A DNA stretch of 64,000 nucleotides from Endomychus coccineus. Its lineage: Eukaryota; Arthropoda; Insecta; Coleoptera; Endomychidae. The position numbers and the translations under genes are program-made. Where the stretch lies: assembly GCA_958510875.1 (NCBI GenBank), contig OY294067.1:56556039-56620038 (forward strand). The letters run 5' to 3'. Shown here piece by piece: positions 61,783-64,000 of this stretch (its first letter is position 1; each line of letters opens with the position of its first letter). Under the pieces are notes generated by a model. It was not told the DNA's origin and did no database searches. It was given only the letters and a program-made list of their open reading frames with translations.

Positions 61783-61828
<46 letters not shown>

Positions 61829-61840
61829 AAGTTTAAAAAG

Positions 61841-61923
<83 letters not shown>

Positions 61924-62975
61924 ACGGTAAATTCGATTAATTATGCATAATCGCCTGTCATATTGAAGAATTCGATGAAAATGTAGCGATTTATCAAACA
62001 TACCGGTCGAATAATCTCCAGTGCTTTCTGGTAAATTTGATAAATGTACCAAGCTCGTTCTCCGGACAAATAAGCTTCTATTCGTATCAGTCTTCTTTGG
62101 TTTTGGGCCGCAGCATGCGCTAATGGTATTTGAGGGTACAGTTTAATAATACATGTGTACAAGGGTAAGGAAATTCAATCAGTTACAAGAACAAAATTTC
62201 AAATAACCTACTGACGTAGTATTCCCAGAAATACATAAAAATTAAAAAACCAACTTGTCAAAACTAACCTGCGATCACGTTTCCGCTTGGAGTTTCGAAT
62301 TCAATGTTTATTCTGCATTGGCGATTTCAGTCCGGGTGGTAGTACCTCGGCTCCATACACTTTTGCTTCCAATAGCGTAGGTTCGAAACTCCAAGCTCGT
62401 GCAAAGTTATATTCTAGCAGGTTAGTTTATCAAATTCTTCGGAGGTTAGCTTGCTAGAGTGTCATATTTTTGGGAATATTAGGTTAGTAGGTTATCAGAA
62501 AGTTTTTCTAATTGTAATTGATTGACTTTCCCTCACTAGTCGTAATGGGGATTATTCATAATCACCAGAATTTATGCATAACCTCATTACATTTACGATA
62601 ACGTATATACTATATCCTTATATCTTATTATTTCTGTTGAAAGGTGGTTCTGATACCTTCAAATAATCACGAATGCTCATATGATACTCCTTCATATTAC
62701 ATGTTGAATTGAGTACCTTAATTTCCCGTACGTACCTACCGTATAATGAAACTTTTTTTCCAATTTCAGAGGCATGTATATGTTTGGGCCCTAGATCATC
62801 GCGTACACCATAAGTATGGTGAAACAAACGCAGATCCTCACAATGCTAAGAGAGGATTTTTATTTTCACATGTGGGTTGGTTGGTACTTACCCCACATCC
62901 AGATGTGGTTGAGAAGAGGACAACGGTCGATATGAGTGACTTAGAAGCTGATCAATTCGTCGTATGGCAAAGGAG
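32100..62975 (+). CDS. Acyl-CoA desaturase gene (partial, three exons seen)
   Basis: Membrane fatty acyl-CoA desaturases place a double bond in a CoA-bound chain, commonly at carbon 9 and in moth pheromone glands also at 11. They act in the endoplasmic reticulum membrane with a di-iron centre held by histidine boxes and with electrons from cytochrome b5. Exons 32100-32334, 46492-46622 and 62770-62975 join in frame into 190 codons plus two bases. Box I is HRLWSH at residues 95-100 and box II HRVHH at 132-136, followed by NADPHN. Two hydrophobic segments (about 49-74 and 75-91) precede box I. The third box lies in exons beyond the window. Oddities are Leu130 where the family usually has Arg before DHRVHH, and a divergent N-terminus. 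Substrate cannot be told from sequence. The introns of 14 and 16 kb are filled with transposons. No stop or frameshift is seen, so it is probably functional. Confidence 0.9.
33090..33365 (+). repeat. Dispersed repeat family R2, copy 2
   Basis: This is the same repeat as at 23915-24200, in the same orientation, here inside intron 1. The copies share long words but differ by many small changes, so they are old. Confidence 0.75.
34151..34192 (-). ncRNA. Hammerhead ribozyme, minimal Penelope type (minus copy)
   Basis: This is identical to the motif at 35571-35612, on the other strand. It has stem I GUCUU/AAGAC, core CUGAUGA, stem II GGUC/GACC, GAA, and a two-pair stem III. Its position in the 3' untranslated end fits the family. 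Confidence 0.8.
34574..35065 (-). CDS. Penelope-like GIY-YIG endonuclease fragment, 163 aa
   Basis: This is the C-terminal nuclease part of a Penelope-like polyprotein. [16 protein letters not shown] (about residues 62-77) gives the Cys-x2-Cys pair and the GIY-YIG signature as [24 protein letters not shown] gives the conserved Arg and His. [17 protein letters not shown] and [16 protein letters not shown] complete the family pattern. In complete elements this domain nicks the target for reverse transcription. The frame is open to its stop at 34574, but it has no polymerase and the first residues come from the fusion point, so it is a passive fragment. A shorter copy lies opposite at 35078-35383. 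Confidence 0.82.
   Translation of the reverse strand: MGLFIINYITLAYIPETSEKIKKCLKKYDINVAHKPTNCVGKYFSNLKPVIPKDKQTHTVYKLNCLDCDGTYTGISKQYLQKRMYGHKYSTRNNNLENSTALAKHCFDYNHQFDYKNVNILTKETNYYKRSILEMIHIKRDSNSVNHRNDIQGLSQIYTNLIN
35078..35383 (+). CDS. Penelope-like GIY-YIG endonuclease fragment, second copy, 101 aa
   Basis: This copy is nearly identical to the C-terminal 101 residues of the minus copy at 34574-34876. The visible differences are at the start, Ile-Phe for Ile-Ser in the GTYTGI(F/S) signature and Ser for Asn in NLESSTAL. It begins inside the domain because the + copy is truncated at the head-to-head joint. The few differences between the arms suggest a recent origin or continuing gene conversion. 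Confidence 0.82.
   Translation: MNCLDCDGTYTGIFKQYLQKRMYGHKYSTRNNNLESSTALAKHCFDYNHQFDYKNVNILTKETNYYKRSILEMIHIKRDSNSVNHRNDIQGLSQIYTNLIN
35571..35612 (+). ncRNA. Hammerhead ribozyme, minimal Penelope type (plus copy)
   Basis: Read 5' to 3': stem I strand GUCUU, core CUGAUGA, one extra U, stem II GGUC with loop GUGA closed by GACC, core GAA, stem III AC/GU with loop GUAC, cleavable A at 35607 (a GUA triplet, allowed by the NUH rule), and stem I strand AAGAC. All invariant hammerhead residues are present and stem I pairs perfectly. Short two-pair stem III ribozymes are known from Penelope-like elements, where self-cleavage may process tandem transcripts. Activity here is inferred. The third copy at 11870-11900 has lost stem II and the GAA. 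Confidence 0.82.
36824..37250 (+). pseudogene. Unrecognised decayed reading frame, about 140 codons
   Basis: One frame on the + strand stays open except for two TAA stops. It reads [20 protein letters not shown], then [20 protein letters not shown] to a stop, then [20 protein letters not shown] to a second stop, then [20 protein letters not shown] and [13 protein letters not shown]. The composition looks like real protein and the frame is kept over more than 400 bp. No start codon, motif or family could be named. It lies in intron 1 between LINE D and the (GA)n run. It could be a transposon gene, an old viral insertion or a host pseudogene. Confidence 0.45.
37251..38000. other. Unassigned stretch
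   Basis: Nothing is recognised apart from a short GC-richer patch at 37245-37320 (GGACGGCGAGGCGG). Confidence 0.4.
38001..38077. repeat. (GA)n microsatellite, about 77 bp
   Basis: An almost pure AG repeat with single interruptions near 38050 and 38069. It directly precedes a truncated LINE A fragment. Confidence 0.97.
38085..38368 (+). pseudogene. LINE family A 3' end fragment
   Basis: The + strand encodes the eroded C-terminus ([14 protein letters not shown], then a frame change to [20 protein letters not shown]) and ends with the shared 3' sequence (ACATTATAGGTT, GTAGTCAAAGTATGAAAAAAA). It is 5'-truncated at the (GA)n run. Confidence 0.82.
38767..39457 (+). mobile_element. Non-autonomous hAT element, 691 bp
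   Basis: It is flanked by a perfect 8-bp duplication TTATAAAC (38759-38766 and 39458-39465). The ends are inverted: CAGTGTTTTTCAACC on the left and, read from the right, TAGTGTTTTTAAACCTG followed by GTCGCGACCCC, a sequence typical of Charlie-like hAT elements. Inside, 39040-39240 encodes on the + strand the damaged C-terminus of a ZBED/SCAND3-type transposase (a Leu-Ala-Thr-Asn-Leu start, then YVN-like and ELTF-like words across frames). It is a deletion derivative of a larger element. Confidence 0.85.
39458..39957. other. AT-rich intron sequence, nothing recognised
   Basis: No features apart from the right copy of the hAT target duplication. Confidence 0.5.
39958..40562 (+). repeat. Left terminal inverted repeat, about 605 bp
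   Basis: This is complementary to 41686-42290. It contains the promoter-proximal sequence and the first codons ([12 protein letters not shown]) of the transposase. The outward-facing 108-codon frame at 40175-39849 is mostly inside this arm and is mirrored in the other arm (42073-42327). Confidence 0.9.
40527..41575 (+). pseudogene. Tc1/mariner-type (DDE_3) transposase, inactivated
   Basis: The N-terminal helix-turn-helix ([20 protein letters not shown]) is followed by a linker ([12 protein letters not shown]), a second DNA-binding part ([20 protein letters not shown]) and the catalytic core. The three acidic positions are [18 protein letters not shown] and [13 protein letters not shown], the last giving a D,D,D-type triad. 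Lesions are a frameshift after FAKL near 40658, a stop after RLNGEN at 41157, a frameshift before WFIHDG near 41225 and a stop TAG after NTR at 41430. The frame then runs to the natural end ([11 protein letters not shown]) at 41575. The first frameshift lies where CGCGAAACTGG would be repeated, so slippage between direct repeats is likely. Confidence 0.87.
41686..42290 (-). repeat. Right terminal inverted repeat, about 605 bp
   Basis: Partner of the left arm. Read on the minus strand, it carries the same ATG and first codons as the transposase, then runs into the gene's 3' side at a GGTTAATATCTCGG junction. Confidence 0.9.
42291..45299. other. Long AT-rich intron 1 stretch without recognised genes
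   Basis: 42370-42540 is rich in imperfect CTGTCAGGGACAT-like and GTCTGACA words, a degenerate minisatellite. Frames at 42860-43153 and 44119-44313 are unrecognised. Nothing else stands out. Confidence 0.45.
45300..45690 (+). repeat. Tandem repeat family R3, three units of about 120-140 bp
   Basis: Each unit contains TTTTCCTTGCCCTTGTACA (45312, 45431, 45568), AACTCCAAGC.GCAA or its eroded form, CAGGTTAGTTTG-like words, TTTTGGGAATACTA and AGGTTAGTAGGTTATTTG. Further units of the same family stand next to exon 3 at 62156-62540. Confidence 0.85.
45925..46285 (+). repeat. Duplicated segment B, copy 1 (uninterrupted)
   Basis: This segment just upstream of exon 2 matches 49090-49275 joined to 50665-50880. 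Shared words include TTTGAAATATTATAAT, ATAATGAATTAAATACTGTT, AACCATATATTT, ATCTGGAAAAGCTTCACA and ACCATTTTCAAAATT. It supplies the empty-site version for the palindromic element inserted in copy 2. Confidence 0.85.
46492..46622 (+). CDS. Desaturase coding exon 2
   Basis: The exon runs from the acceptor TTTGTTTCAG (ending 46491) to the donor CAG|GTATGT. The first two bases complete the split codon GCA with the last base of exon 1, and 43 codons follow, ending in phase 0. It encodes the end of the second hydrophobic segment, the near-invariant [19 protein letters not shown] with histidine box I, and the next membrane segment ([11 protein letters not shown]). The open frame extends upstream past the acceptor to a TAA at 46437, which rules out a longer exon in that frame. 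Confidence 0.9.
47228..47447 (+). repeat. Tandem duplication, period about 110 bp
   Basis: TTATGCTGTTTCAATCATTCTT near 47249 and TATGCTGTTTCAACCTTTCTT near 47360 start two diverged copies. In each the words TATTTGGT.ACTTTTCAACAA and GC.ATGGTAT.AAGC follow. Confidence 0.8.
47700..47945 (+). pseudogene. LINE family A 3' end fragment
   Basis: Remains of the C-terminal codons (TTGTGGAACTCTTTACC, GGTCTTTTCCTATGCC) and the shared 3' tail (CCCTCTCAACATTCCACCGC, GGTCAAAGTATAAAAAAAAG). It is heavily eroded. Confidence 0.7.
48572..48680. repeat. Palindromic MITE core
   Basis: Arms at 48572-48616 and 48629-48680 are imperfect inverted repeats (CTCGTTTCCTAAGAC against GTCTTAGGAAACTCG, AGCACTCATTCTTTAAAAAA against its partner) around a short GCTTCGCC spacer. 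The style resembles the inverted repeat at 6611-6706 without sequence identity. Confidence 0.65.
48915..49095 (+). repeat. Duplicated segment A, copy 1
   Basis: It matches 50885-51062 closely: CCTTATTG.AAATTACGTGAT, GATCTTCCTCTACGTTT, AATGATTCCTAGAG, TTTATCTGTGAACCCTAC and TTAGATAATAACATTTTAAT. Segment B lies between the two A copies. Confidence 0.85.
49096..50880 (+). repeat. Duplicated segment B, copy 2, interrupted at 49276-50664
   Basis: The flanks 49096-49275 and 50665-50880 together correspond to 45930-46280. The uninterrupted copy reads TTGATATATAACATTAAAC at the point where this one is opened, which fits insertion at TA. Confidence 0.83.
49276..50664. mobile_element. Palindromic fold-back element, 1389 bp, TA target
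   Basis: It starts TACAAGGTGTTTCAGAAAG and ends with CTTTCTGAAACACCCTGTA, flanked by TA (49274-49275, 50665-50666). The arms of about 465 bp (49276-49740, 50200-50664) are imperfectly complementary throughout. Further partial inverted repeats in the centre, around AATTTGTTAATG and AAACGCGTTTTTCTCGAA, make nearly the whole element a hairpin. It has no transposase. Ends and target fit a non-autonomous Tc1/mariner-type element. Insertion is confirmed by the empty site at 46105. Confidence 0.85.
50885..51062 (+). repeat. Duplicated segment A, copy 2
   Basis: Partner of 48915-49095, so the order is A-B-A. Confidence 0.85.
51484..52480 (-). pseudogene. LINE family A, polymerase C-terminal half to 3' end
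   Basis: The minus strand has remains of GVPQG (about 52410), [11 protein letters not shown] (about 52350), [20 protein letters not shown] (about 52150-52220), [20 protein letters not shown] (about 52030-52110) and the C-terminal block ending in the shared tail (TAATAGGTT, TAATCAAAGTATAG). The FADD region is lost after the LLEVTT block. Residue pairs such as NLVEFNASKT against [10 protein letters not shown] show it is the same family as the copy at 15.4-16.9 kb but clearly diverged from it. Confidence 0.82.
52800..53860. repeat. Dispersed repeat family R1, copy 2, inverted arrangement
   Basis: From 52800 to about 53165 the repeat reads on the + strand (GCTGAGTATTATTTTATGG, TTTTCCGGAAAACTC, CGTGATGGTTCTCGGTAC). 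From about 53170 to 53860 the same family reads on the minus strand (complement of CGTCGTTTTTCCTTCATAT near 53400, and the terminal block with TTTTTGCATTTTCGTGCGGT near 53775). So this copy is a head-to-head palindrome, unlike the direct array at 22 kb. Confidence 0.8.
54411..55345 (+). pseudogene. PIF/Harbinger nuclease relic, 5' part
   Basis: From 55000 the + strand reads [20 protein letters not shown], then [15 protein letters not shown], then in another frame [13 protein letters not shown], then [20 protein letters not shown] (about 55255-55315). These are successive blocks of HARBI1-like nucleases before the catalytic residues. The left end may be GGGCCGGTTGTTGGAGAG at 54412, preceded by TAA, the usual 3-bp target of this superfamily. 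The catalytic part is missing because a mariner-type fragment takes over at about 55345. Confidence 0.7.
55345..55690 (+). pseudogene. Tc1/mariner-type transposase fragment, C-terminal
   Basis: The frame at 55351-55635 encodes [35 protein letters not shown] and [20 protein letters not shown], the last third of a DDE_3 transposase related to, but distinct from, the one at 40.5-41.6 kb. The second catalytic aspartate is kept (QQDA). The third block reads [13 protein letters not shown] instead of Ser-Pro-Asp-Leu-x-Pro-x-Asp, so both aspartates are lost. Confidence 0.78.
55917..56450 (+). pseudogene. Internally deleted mariner element
   Basis: The left end at about 55917 (TACAAGGGCGACGGGAAAAG, then TTCC) has the style of mariner inverted repeats. 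The + strand then gives [20 protein letters not shown] (N-terminal helix-turn-helix), DKIHGMILS, and after a large deletion a frame with [20 protein letters not shown] and [19 protein letters not shown]. These are the ordered blocks of mariner transposase, with the first catalytic block missing. The second one is shifted out of frame near 56400 (CACCAGGACAACGCACC). The right end is not seen. Confidence 0.78.
56451..57199. other. AT-rich stretch, nothing recognised
   Basis: No gene or repeat is visible. Confidence 0.45.
57200..57720. repeat. Degenerate tandem repeat, period about 100 bp
   Basis: About five units share ordered words: AAGCAGAT, a GATCTTGATGAAATTT-like string, CACAAGAGGAAA or AAGAGAAAAGTCACT, CTACATGAGA and CACCCCTTGA. 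CTACATGA occurs at 57281, 57471 and 57640 with further eroded copies. Confidence 0.65.
57822..57849. repeat. Short (TA)n run and poly-T at the LINE E 3' end
   Basis: (TA)6 at 57822-57834 is followed by a run of T from 57836, which on the minus strand is the A-tail of the LINE to the right. Confidence 0.8.
57850..58902 (-). pseudogene. R2-type LINE C-terminal part with restriction-like endonuclease
   Basis: The minus frame runs from about 58900 ([20 protein letters not shown]) through 58775 to a stop at 57969, about 310 codons. [18 protein letters not shown] is a Cys2-His-Cys zinc motif. [20 protein letters not shown] gives the Pro-Asp...Asp and Glu residues of a PD-(D/E)XK-type restriction-like endonuclease, and [20 protein letters not shown] follows. 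R2/R4-type LINEs use this nuclease to cut specific targets. No stop interrupts this part, but the polymerase is absent, so the copy is 5'-truncated where Penelope-like element 2 begins. The A-tail abuts a (TA)n run. Confidence 0.8.
58969..59008 (-). ncRNA. Hammerhead-like motif, imperfect (minus copy of element 2)
   Basis: Same sequence as at 61676-61715, read on the minus strand, with the same reservation about stem I. Confidence 0.5.
58989..60866 (-). CDS. Penelope-like reverse transcriptase with GIY-YIG endonuclease, 625 aa
   Basis: The protein copies element RNA into DNA at a nicked target. It has [12 protein letters not shown] (17-28), [10 protein letters not shown] (90-99), the first catalytic aspartate in [17 protein letters not shown] (162), [13 protein letters not shown] (214-226), the catalytic YVDD (251-254), the thumb with [11 protein letters not shown], then [12 protein letters not shown] (449-460) with the Cys pair and GIY-YIG signature, and RREEH. 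Residues 556-590 are near-repeats of a [13 protein letters not shown] unit. All catalytic residues I can check are present and no stop occurs. The first 16 residues come from the inverted neighbour across the head-to-head joint, so about 100 native N-terminal residues are missing; the + copy still holds them. The ATG at 60866 is therefore accidental. It is one of the best preserved element genes in the window. Confidence 0.9.
   Translation of the reverse strand: MAVVHSASVWERKSDSILPADKGNATVVMDIGEYDDKIRTLLQDDTYQPIATDPTTYLEKTTRTKIKASQIDKEEQQRLIPREKSSKCPKLYGLPKIHKEGAPLRPIVSSIGSPLQELAKFLAKKLQPYAEEAESYVKNASHFIERIKNIKLEPGHMLVSFDIVSLFTNIPIDEAVEIIQKKYQIRKDIIELTKHCLKNTYFIYKDQRYKQIEGAPMGSPLSPVLASLFMTDFEERAIQTARQKPKLWLRYVDDTFIIWTHGEAALTKLLNHINRIHEKIKFTMEIEKDNQLPFLDVLVSKTNGRIGHTIYRKPTHTNRYLNAQSHHHPAQLQSVVKTLTTRSDRLTDNDHKQQEMQTIQTTLQQNGFSKDNIRRALRPRRQTDRTTEEEKGEPVTKAHLPYVKGTTEKISRILKKYNMETSFNTTRKISQVLPNAKSKINLGTHEIPCKDCGGSYIGQTNRRIKIRREEHRNAVAKQETTSSLAEHVRKTSHEIDFENTRVLASLEHKRKRIIREAIEIEKRPSNLNTRDDTQRLPTAWKPALQPPRGTVNQTNSTDRQTRSNATNRQNRSNATDHQTQSDASNRQNHPDVTRIHKRPTGSTEISFKLTRSRAAALNRRPEDGT
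60928..61695 (+). CDS. Chimeric Penelope-like ORF, N-terminus joined to C-terminus, 255 aa
   Basis: Residues 1 to about 95 ([20 protein letters not shown] onward) are the N-terminal part of the polyprotein that is absent from the minus copy. From [12 protein letters not shown] on, the sequence is that of the nuclease C-terminus and repeat tail and differs from the minus copy at only a few residues. The polymerase and the GIY-YIG signature are deleted. The joint near 61210 falls in a shared ATCAA, which suggests a microhomology deletion. The frame stays open through the joint. An upstream continuation in the same frame is broken by TAG near 60870. Confidence 0.8.
   Translation: MDINKLVYNLSSFPLDNNEQRVLAKGSNYAIAPTQIPTEDIICSVASITSLPSTSADAIRQDVVRILKKAKPPKKNLTRDEHHALMNLRANTDINIRREEHRNAVAKQETTSSLAEHVRKTSHEIDFENTRVVASLEHKRKRIIREAVEIDKRPSNLNTRDDTQRLPTAWKPALQPPRGTVNQTNSTDRQTRSNATNRQNRSNATDHQTQSAASNRQNHPDVTRIHKRPTGSTEISFKLTRSRAAALKRRPEDGT
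61676..61715 (+). ncRNA. Hammerhead-like motif, imperfect (Penelope-like element 2)
   Basis: Core CUGAAGA is followed by stem II GGCAC/GUGCC, then GAAAC and GUCGUC. Stem I can form only three pairs (GAC with GUC) if stem III has no loop, so cleavage as a single molecule is doubtful; a dimer could fold. The same motif lies on the minus strand at 58969-59008. The conserved core at the same place as in element 1 supports common ancestry of the 3' ends. Confidence 0.5.
61784..61921. repeat. (TA)n microsatellite, two runs
   Basis: Runs of about 40 and 78 bases of pure TA flank a short AAACAAGTTTAAAAAGTT interruption. It borders Penelope-like element 2 directly. Confidence 0.97.
62156..62540. repeat. 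Repeat family R3 units near exon 3, inverted and direct
   Basis: A unit on the minus strand at 62156-62295 (complement of AACTCCAAGCGGAAACGTGA, GGGAATACTACGTCAGTAGG, CCCTTGTACAC) and a + strand unit at 62390-62540 (AACTCCAAGCTCGTGCAAAG, GGGAATATTAGGTTAGTAGG) belong to the tandem family at 45300-45690. They face each other around a 95-bp spacer. Confidence 0.8.
62770..62975 (+). CDS. Desaturase coding exon 3
   Basis: The exon runs from the acceptor CCAATTTCAG (ending 62769) to the donor AG|GTAAAT. It starts in phase 0 after Gln122 and ends after 68 codons plus two bases. It holds histidine box II in [20 protein letters not shown], the [10 protein letters not shown] segment, and PHPDVVEK with [17 protein letters not shown], which leads to the next membrane hairpin in the family. 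Confidence 0.9.
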
Positions 62976-63943
62976 GTAAATCTATTTTGTAACGTATTAA
63001 TCACTTGAAAATTGTATAGAAGTTAACTAGATATTGGTGAATAGCATGACCATTATTATACTGTGGATCGCATACTCATGGTTCACCCTCTTCTCTCGAT
63101 ATATATATTTTCAGATGTTTTCTGAAATGTAAAACATTGGATATTCTTACTAAGAGGCATTTCTTGTATTTCCTGTCTTTCCAGAAATTACATCAACTTT
63201 CGATTTTCGAATTTTACGCCATGTTTATCATTCTGAATTCAATGATACACCATATTACAATCGTTAGGATGCTCATTATATTTTTCGATGAAACCCCTAA
63301 AATTATTCCAAAAAATGAACATAGTGCTACACTAGCGTATTTAGATCGAAATGGTTGGAAACACGTGCAAAAGTGTACACCAAACATTTTTTACTCAAAA
63401 GTCCATTTTTTTAATGGTATCTATACTGACATCATTTGAAAGCACAATTTTCATTCAATGGATTGCTCTAGTGTAGAATTATCTTGATCATTTGAAATAT
63501 TTTTAGGGGGTTCATGGCTCTCTACATGAAAAAATTGAATGTGCATTCTGACAATTGAAATATAAACTATGGGGTGTCATCAAATTCTGAAACTTAAGAT
63601 TTCAAAAATGCAGTAATATGCGGGCATTCCATTTGAAAATCGAAAGTGGAAGTCATTACCGGAAAAATGGGTGATTGAAAAAACCCAATATGTGAAAAAG
63701 AGTCTTTTGTAAGGATTTCCAATGTTCCAAATTTCAGAAAAAAAAAAAGGCTTGAAATGAAGGGGAAACGGGTTGGATGTACCAGGATCTGCCCCACACA
63801 GCACACAGTACCTTATTAGCTGACTTGATCAAATGATTTATGATTCATTCTTACTAACAAAATTGGTATCACTCAAGTGTGAGTTCATATTGATATTAAT
63901 ATTGTAATCTTTAATTCTTACAATCCTTTTATTAGTAGATCCG
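62976..63943 (+). other. Start of desaturase intron 3, no further exon recognised
   Basis: A 100-codon frame at 63137-63439 with an upstream acceptor-like TATTTTCAG (63116) does not resemble the next desaturase segment, which should carry further membrane helices and the third histidine box. I treat it as intron. Confidence 0.6.
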
Positions 63944-63988
63944 TACTACTAGGTTTCGAGGTCAATTATTACACCTCATCCTCAGGTA
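63944..63988 (-). ncRNA. Hammerhead-like motif at the right edge
   Basis: On the minus strand: UAC, CUGAGGA, stem II GAGGU/ACCUC, GAA, AC-CUA-GU, A, GUA. All core positions fit the consensus, and stem I has three pairs (UAC with GUA). It is probably the 3' end of another Penelope-like copy that continues left, with no protein part seen. Confidence 0.5.
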
Positions 63989-64000
63989 TATATAAAGAAT

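Larger units (their letters stand above)
58903..61783. mobile_element. Penelope-like element 2, head-to-head double copy
   Basis: A minus copy (58903 to about 60830) carries polymerase and nuclease; a + copy (about 60830 to 61783) carries the protein N-terminus fused to the C-terminus. Both 3' ends run outward and stop at the same sequence, CCGGCAACCCAATACAG. Both are cut at the 5' side where they meet. I see no target duplication: the left flank is LINE E and the right flank is (TA)n. The design is the same as in Penelope-like element 1 but in another family. Confidence 0.87.
46623..62769 (+). other. Desaturase intron 2 (16,147 bp)
   Basis: It runs from GTATGT to a typical acceptor (TTTTTTTCCAATTTCAG). 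It contains the duplicated segments A and B, the palindromic element, LINE A tails, repeat R1 copy 2, Harbinger and mariner relics, an R2-type LINE tail, Penelope-like element 2, (TA)n arrays and R3 repeats. Stretches 46623-47227, 47946-48571, 51063-51483, 52481-52799 and 53861-54410 show no gene. Confidence 0.85.

Noticed and set aside
61685..62052. Frames of alternating Ile-Tyr on both strands
   Set aside because: They translate the (TA)n microsatellite and the edge of Penelope-like element 2.
63117..63439. Possible desaturase exon 4
   Set aside because: An acceptor-like TTTTCAG is present and the phase could fit, but the translation lacks the expected membrane segments and resembles nothing in the family.
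1..64000. CRISPR arrays, bacterial operons, rRNA or tRNA genes
   Set aside because: No spaced direct repeats of CRISPR type, no closely packed co-directional genes and no recognisable rRNA or tRNA core were seen; the tandem repeats found have no unique spacers.

Overview
The window looks like a piece of an insect nuclear chromosome, possibly a beetle, although the order is only a guess. It is AT-rich, has no dense or operon-like coding, and is packed with eukaryotic transposable elements. I recognise these classes: LINEs of at least three families, Penelope-like elements, Copia-type remains, solo LTRs, hAT, Tc1/mariner, PIF/Harbinger and MULE-like elements, and fold-back elements.

The only host gene I can support is a membrane acyl-CoA desaturase on the + strand. 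It is split into exons at 32099-32334, 46492-46622 and 62770-62975. The splice phases match exactly (1, 0, 2), and the joined reading frame aligns without a gap to the insect delta-9/delta-11 desaturase fold. It contains the first two histidine boxes, HRLWSH and HRVHH. The third box and the C-terminus must lie beyond the right edge. Introns 1 (about 14.2 kb) and 2 (about 16.1 kb) carry most of the mobile DNA of the right half.

Left part (1-32 kb): a complete 3.26-kb DNA transposon with 8-bp target duplications and GGAAGTT subterminal repeats (13-3271); a hAT relic (3312-5240); a decayed Copia polymerase (8.4-9.1 kb); an old Penelope-like copy interrupted by a 1.29-kb solo LTR (9.98-11.96 kb); a second hAT relic (12.6-13.3 kb); one LINE nested in another (15.4-19.7 kb); a MULE-like deletion derivative (19.7-20.8 kb); dispersed repeats; another LINE tail holding a 299-bp solo LTR (25.5-26.2 kb); and an RT fragment (30.6-31.6 kb).

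Intron 1 (32.3-46.5 kb): a LINE split by a head-to-head Penelope-like insertion with a 13-bp target duplication and two hammerhead-ribozyme motifs; an unrecognised decayed reading frame (36.8-37.2 kb); a 691-bp hAT element with a perfect 8-bp target duplication; and a 2.33-kb Tc1/mariner-type element with about 600-bp terminal inverted repeats. Intron 2 (46.6-62.8 kb): a duplicated host segment interrupted by a 1.39-kb palindromic element, another LINE tail, an inverted copy of a repeat seen at 22 kb, Harbinger and two mariner relics, an R2-type LINE tail, and a nearly intact Penelope-like polymerase gene (58989-60866), again head-to-head with a deleted copy. A further hammerhead-like motif sits at the right edge.

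The coding relics are mostly dead, with stops, frameshifts and lost catalytic residues; the 625-codon Penelope-like ORF is the clear exception. I found no CRISPR array, no rRNA or tRNA gene and no prokaryotic-style system. The most interesting structures are the ribozyme-bearing head-to-head Penelope-like elements and the very long-TIR Tc1/mariner element.
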